A DNA stretch of 55,061 nt. It comes from CAYLRY01 sp964386535 (lineage in GTDB: Bacteria; Chloroflexota; Dehalococcoidia; Dehalococcoidales; UBA3254). Of the stretch, positions 1 through 8,515 are shown in pieces; the first letter of the stretch is position 1, and each line of letters opens with the position of its first letter. The position numbers were made by a program, and so were the translations under genes. The DNA lies in the NCBI GenBank assembly GCA_964386535.1, contig CAYLRY010000015.1, positions 1 to 55,061 on the forward strand, written 5' to 3'. The notes under the pieces were generated by a model. That model was given only the letters and a program-made list of their open reading frames with translations. It ran no database searches and was not told the DNA's origin.

Positions 1-142
1 CCGTGGTATCAACAACTGTGAGACTTTTTTTCCTTTTCAAACTGTAAAAGTCAGGCCTTTCTGATTAAAATGCGTAATAACAATTTTCTTCATGAGGCCG
101 GATCAGAAAATGGTTTTTTGATCGTCAGATTACCCTGTAGAA

Positions 143-151
143 TGCTATAAT
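143..151 (+). promoter_or_regulatory. Extended -10 promoter of uvrD (leaderless)
   Basis: TGCTATAAT is a perfect extended -10 (TG-n-TATAAT). It ends only 6 nt before the helicase ATG at 158, so the transcript should begin at or within a base or two of the start codon. There is no Shine-Dalgarno sequence and no convincing -35 at 16-18 nt. Confidence 0.6.
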
Positions 152-157
152 TAGCAC

Positions 158-2341
158 ATGGATATACTGGCTGGTCTTAATCCCGCTCAAAAAGAAGCTG
201 TTGAATCAATAGACGGACCCGTTTTGATCTTAGCCGGTCCGGGAAGTGGAAAAACGCGTGTCATCACTCACCGGATAGCCTACCTTATCAATGTGTGTAG
301 AATCAATCCTCACCGCATTATGGCCGTGACTTTTACCAATAAAGCCGCACGTGAAATGGAAGAGAGGTTGCAAGGACTTGTCAGCGGCTCTGTTGAAAAT
401 CTCACTCTGGGGACATTCCATGCAATATGTGCCCGCATTCTACGCCGTGACGGCAGCCAAGCCGGAATTGAGCCTGATTTTGTGATCTATGATGATGAAG
501 ATCAGCTTAATTTAATAAAACGGGCTTTGCAGGAACTAAACCTTGATCCTAAAAAATTTGTCCCCAGAGCGATCCTTTCCGGTATCAGCTCTTTAAAAAG
601 CAGAATGCTGGCTCCTCATGATAACACCCAGAGAAGCCGCAGCTACTTCGATGAAGTGGTTGGCAGAGTATATACTCGATATCAGGAAATGCTGGCTGAA
701 AGCCAGGCTCTTGACTTTGATGATCTTTTAATGCGCACTGTATCGCTCTTTCGTAATTCTCCGGAAGTTCTACGTAAATATCAGGAAAGATATGTCCATA
801 TTCTGGTAGATGAATTCCAGGATACTAATTTAACTCAATATGAATTCGTAAAACATATTGCTGAGAAATACCGCAATATCTGCGTGGTAGGCGACCCTGA
901 TCAGTCAATTTATTCCTGGCGTTTTGCTGACCTGCGGAACATCATGAATTTTGAGAAAGATTATGCAGATGCCAGGGTTATCTTTCTGGAGCAAAATTAC
1001 CGGTCTACCAAGAATATATTGGAGACAGCTTCCAGTATTATCCAGGCCAACCAGCACCGCAAACCTAAAAATCTTTGGACGCAAAATGAAACTGGGGACC
1101 TTACTTCGGTGATAGAAACATATACAGAGCAGGAAGAAGCTCAATTCGTTGTTAAAGAAATTGAAAGGCTGGTAGATAGCGGCGAAGCTAAGATGGGCGA
1201 TTGTGCGGTACTTTACCGGACTAATGCACAATCCCGCGTGATAGAAGAAGCTTTCGTACGCTATGGTTTGCCGTATAAACTGGTAGCCGGCACCCGTTTC
1301 TATGAGAGGCGGGAAATAAAAGATATCATCAGCTATCTCCGCCTCATTCAGAACCCATACGACAGCGTCAGCCTGTTGCGGATAATCAATATACCTGGAC
1401 GAGGCATCGGACAACATACTCTTGATGAACTAGCAGTGTGGGCTAAATCCCAGGGGGTCCAACTGTATGAGGCATTACAACGCATATCCAGTCCCGCTGG
1501 TGCCCAATCTCAACTTCCTTTTAGCCCCCGAGTGGTTAAAACTCTGGGAAGCTTCGGGACCTTGCTTAAAACTCTGATAGACAGCAGCCGTGAGATGAAT
1601 CTCATTGATTTTTTTAATCTGGTGACAGTTAACACAGGTTATAAAGATTATCTTTTAAGTGAAGAGGATGGCGATGAGCGCTGGGATAATGTACTGGAGT
1701 TGCGCACAGTAGCTGAACAATACCGTGATCTGCCTCCACCCGAGGGACTGAGGTCTTTCCTGGAAGGGGTGGCTTTGATTTCAGATATTGATTCCTTCAA
1801 AGAAACCACAGACAAAGTAACGCTGATCACGCTGCACCAGGCTAAAGGTCTGGAATTCAACATAGTATTTATCGTGGGAGTAGAAGAGGGTCTATTACCT
1901 CATTTCAGGTCTTTTGATGACCCTACCCAGATGGAAGAGGAGCGGCGTCTATGCTATGTAGGTATTACTCGCGCCAGAAAAAAAATATACCTTGTACATG
2001 CTTTCCGCCGCAATCTGATGGGGCGAAGTGCTGTCAACCAGCCTTCGCGTTTTCTCCGGGATATCCCCGGAAATCTGATCACCGGTAGCGAACTATGGCA
2101 AACTGTATCCAGATCGCCAGTACCTGAATATACAACCGCTCAACCAAGAACCGCAGATACTATACCCACTATTCCTTCACCGGATCTTATAGCCGGTGAC
2201 CATGTAAGGCATGCGTTATTTGGTGAAGGAGTCATTATAAGCTGTACTGAAAAAGGCGGCGATAGCGAAGTAGTAGTTGCTTTTAACAGAAGCGGCATTA
2301 AGAAACTGCTGCTCAGCTTTGCCAAGTTAGAAAAAACGTGA
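158..2341 (+). CDS. uvrD: UvrD/PcrA-family ATP-dependent DNA helicase
   Basis: Superfamily 1A 3'-5' DNA helicase of the PcrA/UvrD type, expected to act in nucleotide excision repair, replication restart and removal of RecA filaments. The 727-residue length is normal for PcrA. Visible motifs: Q-motif LNPAQKEAV near residue 7, Walker A GPGSGKT (27-33), motif II VDEFQDTN (217-224), motif III GDPDQSIYSWRFAD, motif IV QNYRST, motif V TLHQAKGLEF, and motif VI CYVGITRARK near 598. Residues about 677-727 form the C-terminal Tudor-like domain (GDHVRHALFGEGVI) seen in PcrA. The usual WRGAD is WRFAD here, a mild deviation. The gene stands alone; ATG 158 directly follows an extended -10, suggesting leaderless translation. 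A hairpin terminator follows. UvrD, PcrA and Rep cannot be separated by eye. Confidence 0.95.
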   Translation: MDILAGLNPAQKEAVESIDGPVLILAGPGSGKTRVITHRIAYLINVCRINPHRIMAVTFTNKAAREMEERLQGLVSGSVENLTLGTFHAICARILRRDGSQAGIEPDFVIYDDEDQLNLIKRALQELNLDPKKFVPRAILSGISSLKSRMLAPHDNTQRSRSYFDEVVGRVYTRYQEMLAESQALDFDDLLMRTVSLFRNSPEVLRKYQERYVHILVDEFQDTNLTQYEFVKHIAEKYRNICVVGDPDQSIYSWRFADLRNIMNFEKDYADARVIFLEQNYRSTKNILETASSIIQANQHRKPKNLWTQNETGDLTSVIETYTEQEEAQFVVKEIERLVDSGEAKMGDCAVLYRTNAQSRVIEEAFVRYGLPYKLVAGTRFYERREIKDIISYLRLIQNPYDSVSLLRIINIPGRGIGQHTLDELAVWAKSQGVQLYEALQRISSPAGAQSQLPFSPRVVKTLGSFGTLLKTLIDSSREMNLIDFFNLVTVNTGYKDYLLSEEDGDERWDNVLELRTVAEQYRDLPPPEGLRSFLEGVALISDIDSFKETTDKVTLITLHQAKGLEFNIVFIVGVEEGLLPHFRSFDDPTQMEEERRLCYVGITRARKKIYLVHAFRRNLMGRSAVNQPSRFLRDIPGNLITGSELWQTVSRSPVPEYTTAQPRTADTIPTIPSPDLIAGDHVRHALFGEGVIISCTEKGGDSEVVVAFNRSGIKKLLLSFAKLEKT

Positions 2342-2385
2342 TCTCAATTCATACCTCTTTGACTGGTTTTACATCTCAAGGCATA

Positions 2386-2417
2386 CCAGACCAGCTTTAC
2401 TATTCTGGCCTGTTTTT
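2386..2417 (+). terminator. Probable Rho-independent terminator after uvrD
   Basis: CAGACCAG (2387-2394) pairs with CTGGCCTG (2405-2412) with a single A-C mismatch across a 10-nt loop, and five T residues follow directly. It lies 46 nt past the helicase stop. The stem is modest. Confidence 0.5.
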
Positions 2418-2498
2418 ATGGAACCCCGGCTTTTAACCTCAAATTATTATGGTGTTGTTTTTATATATTCACTGCATGTAGAATAAAGTACATAAACC

Positions 2499-2524
2499 CA
2501 GATTTTGAATAATAACAAAATCTG
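2499..2524 (+). promoter_or_regulatory. Perfect 9-bp inverted repeat just upstream of the GYD gene SD
   Basis: CAGATTTTG (2499-2507) and CAAAATCTG (2516-2524) are perfect inverted arms with an 8-nt loop. The Shine-Dalgarno AAAGGAGG begins 3 nt later (2527-2534). A weak promoter could lie upstream (TAGAAT at 2480-2485). It may be a 5' hairpin or an operator; the sequence does not say which. Confidence 0.5.
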
Positions 2525-2542
2525 ATAAAGGAGGCATTATTT

Positions 2543-2851
2543 ATGTATTATTGTTTATTAACCACGCTAACCAATGAAGGAAGAAAGGCTTTAAAGAGAA
2601 CACCGGGTAGAATCTGGGAAGTTAACAAAGAAGTAGAAGCTATGGGAGCTAAAATAATCGCTCAATACAAGACGCTGGGACCCTATGACTTCGTCAACAT
2701 TATTGAGGCTGAGAATGCACTTGTCATGTCCAGGGTTGTAATAGAAATTTGCTCGAGGGGCACACTGGAACCCATGCTGATGGGAGCCATTACCGTTGAG
2801 GACTTTGTGAAGGAAATTCAGACCGCGAGTTCTCTCAATTCTACAAGATAG
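2543..2851 (+). CDS. GYD domain protein
   Basis: Small soluble protein of 102 residues matching the GYD family, a ferredoxin-fold dimeric domain of unknown function. Typical features are the N-terminal YYCLLTTLTNEG strand, the central GAKIIAQYKTLGPYDFVNIIEA segment (family name from G-x-YD), and a C-terminal strand with TVEDFVKEI. The start is firm: AAAGGAGG (2527-2534) lies 8 nt before ATG 2543. It appears monocistronic, with the uvrD terminator upstream and an opposite-strand kinase downstream. No catalytic residues are recognisable. The following 270 nt contain an 8-bp inverted repeat (2960-2967/3001-3008) with a long loop but no clear terminator. Confidence 0.85.
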   Translation: MYYCLLTTLTNEGRKALKRTPGRIWEVNKEVEAMGAKIIAQYKTLGPYDFVNIIEAENALVMSRVVIEICSRGTLEPMLMGAITVEDFVKEIQTASSLNSTR

Positions 2852-3125
2852 ATCAAGTTTAACTAGGTAAAATCTGATCATGGCTGTTAATATCGTGAAT
2901 AATCAATGATAAAATCTGGTTGTAATAAAGAAGCCTGTTTTTGAAAATCTTGTTTTTATCAGGGTCATCTTTTAAATCTTAATAAGAAGATACGAGCAGG
3001 TGACCCTGGTGGCTGTTTTGAAATTGAAATCGTTTTACTCTTATAATCAAATATAATGATTTTTTGCTCTTAAATGTTTGATACCTTAAAATTGCACTAT
3101 GTGGAATGGGGGTTTCATTCTAAGT

Positions 3126-5120
3126 TTAACCCAGTGTAAAATAAAAAGTAGCTCCCTGGCCTTCTGAAGATTCAACCCAAATTTGACCTTGATGCCGGCG
3201 TATAATCCTCTGGACTATAGCTAATCCGATTCCGGTTCCCTCATATTCCCGGTTGGTGTGCAGCCTCTGGAAAGGTTTAAACAGCCTATCGGCGTACTTC
3301 ATATCGAAACCTACCCCGTTATCCTGTATGAAATAAACCATTTCCTTATTATTGAATGAAATTCCCATTTCTATTCGCGTAATAAAGCATTTACTTGTGA
3401 ACTTCCAGGCATTCTCCAGAAGATTTCTTAAAGCAATCGTAAGCAGGGCTTTATCACCGCTGACGATCATATTATCCTGAATCACAAATTCCGTATTACG
3501 TCCAGGATCGTGAGCCTTTAATTCATCTAGGATAGAATGTGCTATTTCACTCAGATCTACCCTATCCCTGTACATATCTGTACGGGCTACACGACTAAGC
3601 TTCAATAAATCGTCGATGAGCACTGACATGTTCTGGCTGGCTTTTCTGACCCGGTCAAGATAGTCTTTACCGGTTGCATCCAGCTTATCCCCATAATCTT
3701 CAAGTACAATCTGACTGAAACCATCCATGATCCTTAAAGGTGCTCTTAAATCATGAGAAACGGAATAGCTAAAAGCTTCCAGTTCTTTATTTGCAGTCTC
3801 AAGCTCGACCGTATAACGTTTGAGAGACTCCTCTGCGCGTTTTCGTTCAATAGCCACTGACACCTGTGCTGCCACAGTTTTCATAAGATCTATCTCATCA
3901 ACATTAAAACTGGGACGCAACCGGGAACCAAAAGAAAGAGTGCCTATGATTTTGGCCCCAGCTTTAAGGGGGTTAGCAACATACGCCTGAAGACCAAAAA
4001 AATACATCAGGCTGGCATGCATATCGTAATTGCCTTGAATATTTTCTAAGACACGCATATAACCATCGCGAATTTCATTTCCGCAAATATCCTGACTGTA
4101 GTTCAACCAGTCTATATTATTAGCCACATCGGCGGATATCCCTGCGTAAGCATTCAATTTCAGCTTGCCTGCCTTTTCATCTATAATAAAATTAAAAAAG
4201 CAATCACACCCGAGATGCTCCATTACTTTGCCGGCAACAATTTGTACTATGCTTTCCGGGTTTTCGCTGGAAAGTAAAAGGCTGCTGGCCTCAGAAAGAA
4301 TCTTCAATCTGGCGTTGTTGGTTTTTATGGCTTCTTCTGAGTTTTTACGGAGAGTAATATCATAAAACGTAGCTACTATGTATTTAACGGTACCATCTGT
4401 CTTAATAACCGGTTCAGCATTAATCACCATCCAGACCAGTTCTCCTCCGGTAGGTAACCGTACGCCCACCAGTTTGTTTCTGAAAGGTTTCTTGGTTGAA
4501 ATCGCCTTGCGGACCGGATGTTCATTCACATGGAGAAGTGTTTTGCCGTCTTCTTCATAGACTTTCCAGGCATCCCAACCCAAATCATTGAGGTTTAATA
4601 TCTCTGTCTCACGTGAAAATCCAAACATCTTTAAAAAAGATAGGTTGCAGGACGAAAACCGGCCGTACTCATCGAATAAAGCTACGCCAGAATTCAGGTT
4701 TTCGATCAAGACCCTGAACCGCTCTTCTTCCTGTTTCAGTGCTTCTTCAGCCTGTATTTGCCTGGTTATTTCACTGCAATAAACACATAAACCCTCTTTA
4801 TAAGGATAAGTGCGGACATGATACCATTCTTCAGACATACCTCTCTGAATAATGAATTCCTGAGGACGGTTTTCCAACACGGCTAAACGGTAATATTTCT
4901 CATGGCTGGTACCTGCGAGATCCTGGAATTTTTGCCAGATATTCTGTCCCAGTATTTCGTCAATCGCTACCCCTAAAAAAGAGGCGGCGCGTTTATTACA
5001 GAAAATAAAACGCCAGTTATGATCAAGAATGAAAAAACCTTCACTGATATTTTCCAGGATTTCCTTTACTTCGTTGAAATAGGAATCAATAATATTTACA
5101 TCACGGTTTAATTCCGTCAT
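3126..5120 (-). CDS. Cytoplasmic PAS-PAS-GAF sensor histidine kinase
   Basis: Histidine kinase of 664 residues with no membrane segment, so a cytoplasmic or redox/ligand sensor is likely. Order: PAS (about 13-125, with FILDHNWRFIFCNKRAASFLG), a second PAS/PAC (about 133-255), GAF (about 280-425), HisKA with the phosphoacceptor His near 456 in SVSHDLRAPLR, and HATPase_c with N box NLLENAWKF (about 568), G1 DNGVGF and G2 GTGIGLAI (about 629). The SVSHDLRAPLR box and FKPFQRLH segment resemble the phytochrome-like kinase subfamily. No response regulator is adjacent, so it is an orphan kinase here. A good promoter precedes it; the SD next to ATG is weak. Confidence 0.9.
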   Translation of the reverse strand: MTELNRDVNIIDSYFNEVKEILENISEGFFILDHNWRFIFCNKRAASFLGVAIDEILGQNIWQKFQDLAGTSHEKYYRLAVLENRPQEFIIQRGMSEEWYHVRTYPYKEGLCVYCSEITRQIQAEEALKQEEERFRVLIENLNSGVALFDEYGRFSSCNLSFLKMFGFSRETEILNLNDLGWDAWKVYEEDGKTLLHVNEHPVRKAISTKKPFRNKLVGVRLPTGGELVWMVINAEPVIKTDGTVKYIVATFYDITLRKNSEEAIKTNNARLKILSEASSLLLSSENPESIVQIVAGKVMEHLGCDCFFNFIIDEKAGKLKLNAYAGISADVANNIDWLNYSQDICGNEIRDGYMRVLENIQGNYDMHASLMYFFGLQAYVANPLKAGAKIIGTLSFGSRLRPSFNVDEIDLMKTVAAQVSVAIERKRAEESLKRYTVELETANKELEAFSYSVSHDLRAPLRIMDGFSQIVLEDYGDKLDATGKDYLDRVRKASQNMSVLIDDLLKLSRVARTDMYRDRVDLSEIAHSILDELKAHDPGRNTEFVIQDNMIVSGDKALLTIALRNLLENAWKFTSKCFITRIEMGISFNNKEMVYFIQDNGVGFDMKYADRLFKPFQRLHTNREYEGTGIGLAIVQRIIRRHQGQIWVESSEGQGATFYFTLG

Positions 5121-5201
5121 GTCCTGTAGACTCCCATAATAAATGATATAAAAATTGAAAGACTCATAGGATTGTCATCTTATATATACTGTTTTGCGTC
5201 C

Positions 5202-5230
5202 ATTCTACTTCATAGGTTTAAACCAGTCAA
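5202..5230 (-). promoter_or_regulatory. Promoter of the PAS/GAF kinase, with palindromic spacer
   Basis: Minus strand TTGACT (5225-5230), 17-nt spacer, TAGAAT (5202-5207). The spacer holds the perfect 10-bp palindrome GGTTTAAACC (5215-5224), which could be a regulator site. The expected start is about 75 nt upstream of the kinase ATG. Confidence 0.6.
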
Positions 5231-5269
5231 AGCCCAAACAGATTGAGATTCGCTATATTCTTCAACGGA

Positions 5270-5947
5270 TTAATCTTTTTCCATAGCCAGACGTTTCAAG
5301 TTTTCCGGCATCTTTTCAATGGCGTATCTCAGTGCTGTACGTGGCATTACTGCCTTGTTTTGCATTACGAACTTCATTACTTCATCCTGGTGTAGAACAC
5401 CGGCCTCTTTAAGCATCCATCCATAACCTTTTTGTACCAGGTCATCCTTATCTTTCAACAAAATACCTGCAATTTCGATAATGTCTTTAATAAAGAGACC
5501 TTTTTTTGCTGGAATGATCAACGTTACCGCGGAGGCCCTTCTAAGCCAACGGTTTTCGGATTCAGCCCAGTGCTTTAAATTCTCAATGAACTGAGGAAAT
5601 TGCTCTACTAAAGTCCCGATTGTATGATTACACAGAGTATCGCACTTGGCCCAGTTATTGACATATTTCATCAACCATTTTTCAAACACAAAAAAGTCCC
5701 TGGGCTCATATTTTGCCTTTAACTTATACGACCAACAGAAAGCAATAAAGGCTTCTTCGTTATAATCTGATCTTAATAATTCCTCACATAAAAGAAAAAC
5801 CTCGTTTTTGTTACGCCAACTAATTGCAGAATAATATTTCCTGGCTATTTTATTAACATTAGCGGTTTTTACCCCGTAACCTAATACTTGCTCTTTAAAA
5901 AAACGGGAATATGTATTGGCGGTTTTCTCATCTATGGCTTTCTGCAA
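5270..5947 (-). CDS. AlkD-family DNA alkylation repair protein
   Basis: HEAT-like all-helical protein of the DNA alkylation repair (AlkD) family, whose members excise N3/N7-alkylated purines. Family signatures include DEKTANTYSRFFKEQVLGYGVK near the N-terminus, the central MKYVNNWAKCDTLC segment with the Trp/Asp pair, NRWLRRASAVTLI, and KGYGWMLKEAG. The span given uses TTG 5947 and yields 225 residues. The true start is probably 12 codons upstream: the frame continues as D-N-E-I-I-K-E-I-R-N-E-L, as in homologues, and the only SD (AAGGAG, 5992-5997) stands 8 nt before an in-frame ATA at 5983-5981. No ATG, GTG or TTG lies between that SD and 5947. Single gene. Confidence 0.85.
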   Translation of the reverse strand: MQKAIDEKTANTYSRFFKEQVLGYGVKTANVNKIARKYYSAISWRNKNEVFLLCEELLRSDYNEEAFIAFCWSYKLKAKYEPRDFFVFEKWLMKYVNNWAKCDTLCNHTIGTLVEQFPQFIENLKHWAESENRWLRRASAVTLIIPAKKGLFIKDIIEIAGILLKDKDDLVQKGYGWMLKEAGVLHQDEVMKFVMQNKAVMPRTALRYAIEKMPENLKRLAMEKD

Positions 5948-6222
5948 CTCATTACGGATTTCTTTAATTATTTCGTTGTCTATGTATCAGGCTCCTTTTA
6001 AAACATCCGATTTTAACAATCAACGGATAAGTGCATAACATATCCTTTAATCGCATTTATGAAGGTAAAATTTTTTAGTATCGAAGCGTTAGTTTTTTCT
6101 TCAATGATGCAAGTATAACAAAAAAGAAGCAAGGTTGTTAAAGTGACCGTCACCGTGGATTGAAATCAATATATTTGAAGGCAAACCAGTTAATCCTGAA
6201 CTAGTGTCTTCAGGCTTTATTT

Positions 6223-6231
6223 TGATATAAT
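6223..6231 (+). promoter_or_regulatory. Extended -10 promoter of the nitroreductase gene
   Basis: TGATATAAT is a perfect extended -10. The start would be near 6238, leaving a leader of about 30 nt that carries the SD AAAGGAGG (6254-6261) before ATG 6270. No good -35 is seen. Confidence 0.6.
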
Positions 6232-6269
6232 TTCTAATTAAATTGAATAGAAAAAAGGAGGTATGCTCC

Positions 6270-6935
6270 ATGGACGTAATTGAAGCCATTTTAGCTCGCC
6301 ATAGCGTGCGAGGTTTTAGCCCCCATTCTGTTTCAAAGGAAACTGTAATGAAAATATTAGAGATTGCCACTCGAAGTCCATCAGGCGGCAACGCTCAACC
6401 ATGGGAAGTATTTGTTGCCAGTGGAAATACCATCGAGAAGATCCGCCAGATGTACCAGGAACGCTCACTTAACGGTTCGGGTCTAACGGGAAGAACGGGA
6501 GGATCCGGAGCACCTCCTCCTCAACCAGCTTATATACAGGAACGTATGCGCGTAATTAGAAACGAACGCTTAAAATTGCTGGGATTGGATCCCGCCGATC
6601 CGGCATCAGGAAAAATATTCATGGAATGGAGCAGCCGGCTTTTTGGAGCACCTGTGTTGGTTGTAATTTGCATGGACAAAGCATTGTCCTCCAACTTGGA
6701 TATTGGACTTTTTGTTCAGACTATCTGCCTCGCAGCACAGGGTTTTGGTGTTGATTCTTTCATTGCTGGGGCTTTTATATCTCATCCGGATATTTTACGC
6801 ATTGTATTGGAAATTCCTGAGCAGTTGAATATAATAACAGGCATCGGTCTCGGTTATGCGGATCCCAACAATATCATAAACACTTATCGCAGCCCCCGTC
6901 GACCGGTTCAAGAAGTAGTACGATATAAAGAATAG
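6270..6935 (+). CDS. Nitroreductase-family FMN oxidoreductase
   Basis: FMN-dependent NAD(P)H oxidoreductase of the nitroreductase family, 221 residues. FMN contacts are visible at the N-terminus (ARHSVRGF, residues about 8-15, and SPSGGNAQPWEVFV, about 38-51) and in the C-terminal GIGLGYADP segment. Start ATG 6270 is set by AAAGGAGG (6254-6261) with 8-nt spacing; an upstream in-frame TTG at 6243 has no SD. A strong hairpin terminator closes this monocistronic unit. The substrate cannot be inferred; family members reduce nitroaromatics, quinones or flavins, or dehalogenate. Confidence 0.9.
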   Translation: MDVIEAILARHSVRGFSPHSVSKETVMKILEIATRSPSGGNAQPWEVFVASGNTIEKIRQMYQERSLNGSGLTGRTGGSGAPPPQPAYIQERMRVIRNERLKLLGLDPADPASGKIFMEWSSRLFGAPVLVVICMDKALSSNLDIGLFVQTICLAAQGFGVDSFIAGAFISHPDILRIVLEIPEQLNIITGIGLGYADPNNIINTYRSPRRPVQEVVRYKE

Positions 6936-6963
6936 CTGCTTATCCGCAGCCTAAAACAGAAAA

Positions 6964-6995
6964 CGTCCGGGATACTAAAGCCCCGGACTTTTCTC
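6964..6995 (+). terminator. Rho-independent terminator after nitroreductase
   Basis: GTCCGGG (6965-6971) and CCCGGAC (6982-6988) form a perfect 7-bp GC-rich stem with a 10-nt loop, followed by TTTTCT. It lies 30 nt past the stop codon. Confidence 0.75.
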
Positions 6996-7150
6996 CGGGC
7001 TACGATGATCAGTTTGGTTTACTCCTGTATGGAATATACAATACAAAATCATCCTGATTCCGTACTTCCGTTTTCAAGGGAAAAGCAGTCAATTGAGATA
7101 TTACAGACCTTAATGCGGCCATAGTTTTCCGGATCCATCTCCTAATTAAT

Positions 7151-8044
7151 TTAAAAAGATACCGGTACTCCAGATATGCGCAATCTGAGCCTGTAAATAC
7201 TACTTCTTGTGGTTATGTATAGTGTTTTCCAGTCTGAATCTCCCCAGCCAAAATTGGTTGTTTGTTCAGGCATTAATATTCTGCCCAGGTATTTACCGGA
7301 AGGATCCATTATCCAGATTCCCCCTGGGCCTGTGCAGTATACGTTACCCTGCTGGTCAACTTTCATCCCATCCGGGGCTCCTGGTTCTTTCCCTTCCATT
7401 TCTATAAATAGCCGCCCGTCATTGATACTCCCTTCCGGACTTACTTTAAAACAACGGATATGCATACGGGCGGTATCATTAATATACAAAATGGACTCAT
7501 CAGGTGAAAAGGCCAGTCCGTTGGGCATTTTAAAATCATCCACCAGCAATTTCAATACCCCATCAGGCTTGACGTAATAAACCCCGTTTACAGGAATTTC
7601 CACCCATCGGGGAGGATTCCCTCTTCCAAACGAAGGATCAGTGAAGTAAATAGTTCCGTCAGACCGCACCACCACATCATTGGGACTGTTAAGCCTTCCT
7701 CCCTGATAACGTTCAGCAATGGTTGTAATTGTATTATCGACCTCGGTTCGCACTACCCTGCGCCCTCCGTGCTCACAGGCAATCAAACGTCCGCATCTGT
7801 CCAGAGTAAGACCGTTGGAATTGCCACTGGGGCTGCGGAAAGTGGTTACTTCAGGTCCATACCTGAACATCTGTAATTTAATAATACGATTTCCAGGGAT
7901 ATCGCTGAACAGAAGATAATCACCGCACCAGATAGGTCCCTCGGTTAATCCGAAACCTGTAGCTATTTGCTCTAACACAGCTTCTTCAGGTACAATCTCC
8001 CTGATCTTCGCTTCTTGCTGTTGTAGTTGAACCGGAAATTTCAA
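7151..8044 (-). CDS. SMP-30/gluconolactonase-family protein
   Basis: Six-bladed beta-propeller lactonase of 297 residues, without signal peptide. The metal ligands expected in SMP-30/gluconolactonases are present: Glu in TEGPIW (about residue 35), Asn in LNSPNDVVV (about 121), and Asp in PDGMKVD (about 226). Other family marks are NSNGLTLDRCGRLIACEHG, IYFTDPSFG and MPNGLAFSPDE. It probably hydrolyses a sugar lactone or related ester. Translation starts at TTG 8044: AGGAGG precedes it by 8 nt and no better codon is in frame. It is monocistronic with its own extended -10. A link to the pentose genes 7 kb away is possible but unsupported. Confidence 0.85.
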   Translation of the reverse strand: MKFPVQLQQQEAKIREIVPEEAVLEQIATGFGLTEGPIWCGDYLLFSDIPGNRIIKLQMFRYGPEVTTFRSPSGNSNGLTLDRCGRLIACEHGGRRVVRTEVDNTITTIAERYQGGRLNSPNDVVVRSDGTIYFTDPSFGRGNPPRWVEIPVNGVYYVKPDGVLKLLVDDFKMPNGLAFSPDESILYINDTARMHIRCFKVSPEGSINDGRLFIEMEGKEPGAPDGMKVDQQGNVYCTGPGGIWIMDPSGKYLGRILMPEQTTNFGWGDSDWKTLYITTRSSIYRLRLRISGVPVSF

Positions 8045-8515
8045 TTCAAGTACCTCCTATTACGTGGATGTAAAGGTGTCCAATCCATTCATGCTTCACA
8101 TATCTTTCGGAAATTATACCACGCCGGGCATTAATAAAAGCAAGACACATTTACGTAATAAGCAAGAAAATAAAGCTTTTAGCTATAAAACCGACCCTCG
8201 CTTTCATTTCTCCCCGGGGTAAGGAGACAGCCCTGCCGGTGGCGACCATTATAACATCGCTAGTGCTCAAATTTCTCGTTAATACTCCGTTATTAATGTT
8301 CCATCTGACCTGACCAGAACCGGTAAATTTCCTTATTACTTCAAAATAGGGTATCATGTTCTTACTAATCAAAACCGCTTGTATAAAAGGGGGTTTCAGG
8401 CATCATTAAGGCAGTTCATCAGCCTGAAAATGACTTTTTATAGATATTAATTCAGCCACCAGGCTTGAATAGAATTTTTAGATTTTAGTACGTCAATTTT
8501 ATGAGGAGTCATAAT
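8045..8515. other. 470-nt divergent intergenic region
   Basis: It holds the SMP-30 promoter at 8113-8121. A second minus-strand extended -10 (TGTTATAAT) lies at 8248-8256. On the plus strand an 8-bp inverted repeat TTTCAGGC/GCCTGAAA (8394-8401/8422-8429), followed after 4 nt by a T run, precedes thrC and could be an attenuator. A 73-codon minus-strand frame (8151-8372) has no SD and no recognisable similarity. No known riboswitch core was found by eye. Confidence 0.45.
8113..8121 (-). promoter_or_regulatory. Extended -10 promoter of the SMP-30 gene
   Basis: Minus strand TGGTATAAT is a perfect extended -10 located 69 nt upstream of TTG 8044. A weak TTGCTT lies 19 nt further up. Confidence 0.6.

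Noticed and set aside
905..1417. 170-codon minus-strand frame opposite uvrD
   Set aside because: Lies opposite the conserved helicase motifs; shadow frame.
8151..8372. 73-codon minus-strand frame upstream of the SMP-30 gene
   Set aside because: No Shine-Dalgarno, no similarity I recognise, and it runs through promoter-like sequence; more likely non-coding.
8045..8515. Riboswitch or T-box in the thrC/SMP-30 intergenic region
   Set aside because: Several stems can be drawn, but no known aptamer core or T-box sequence was seen.
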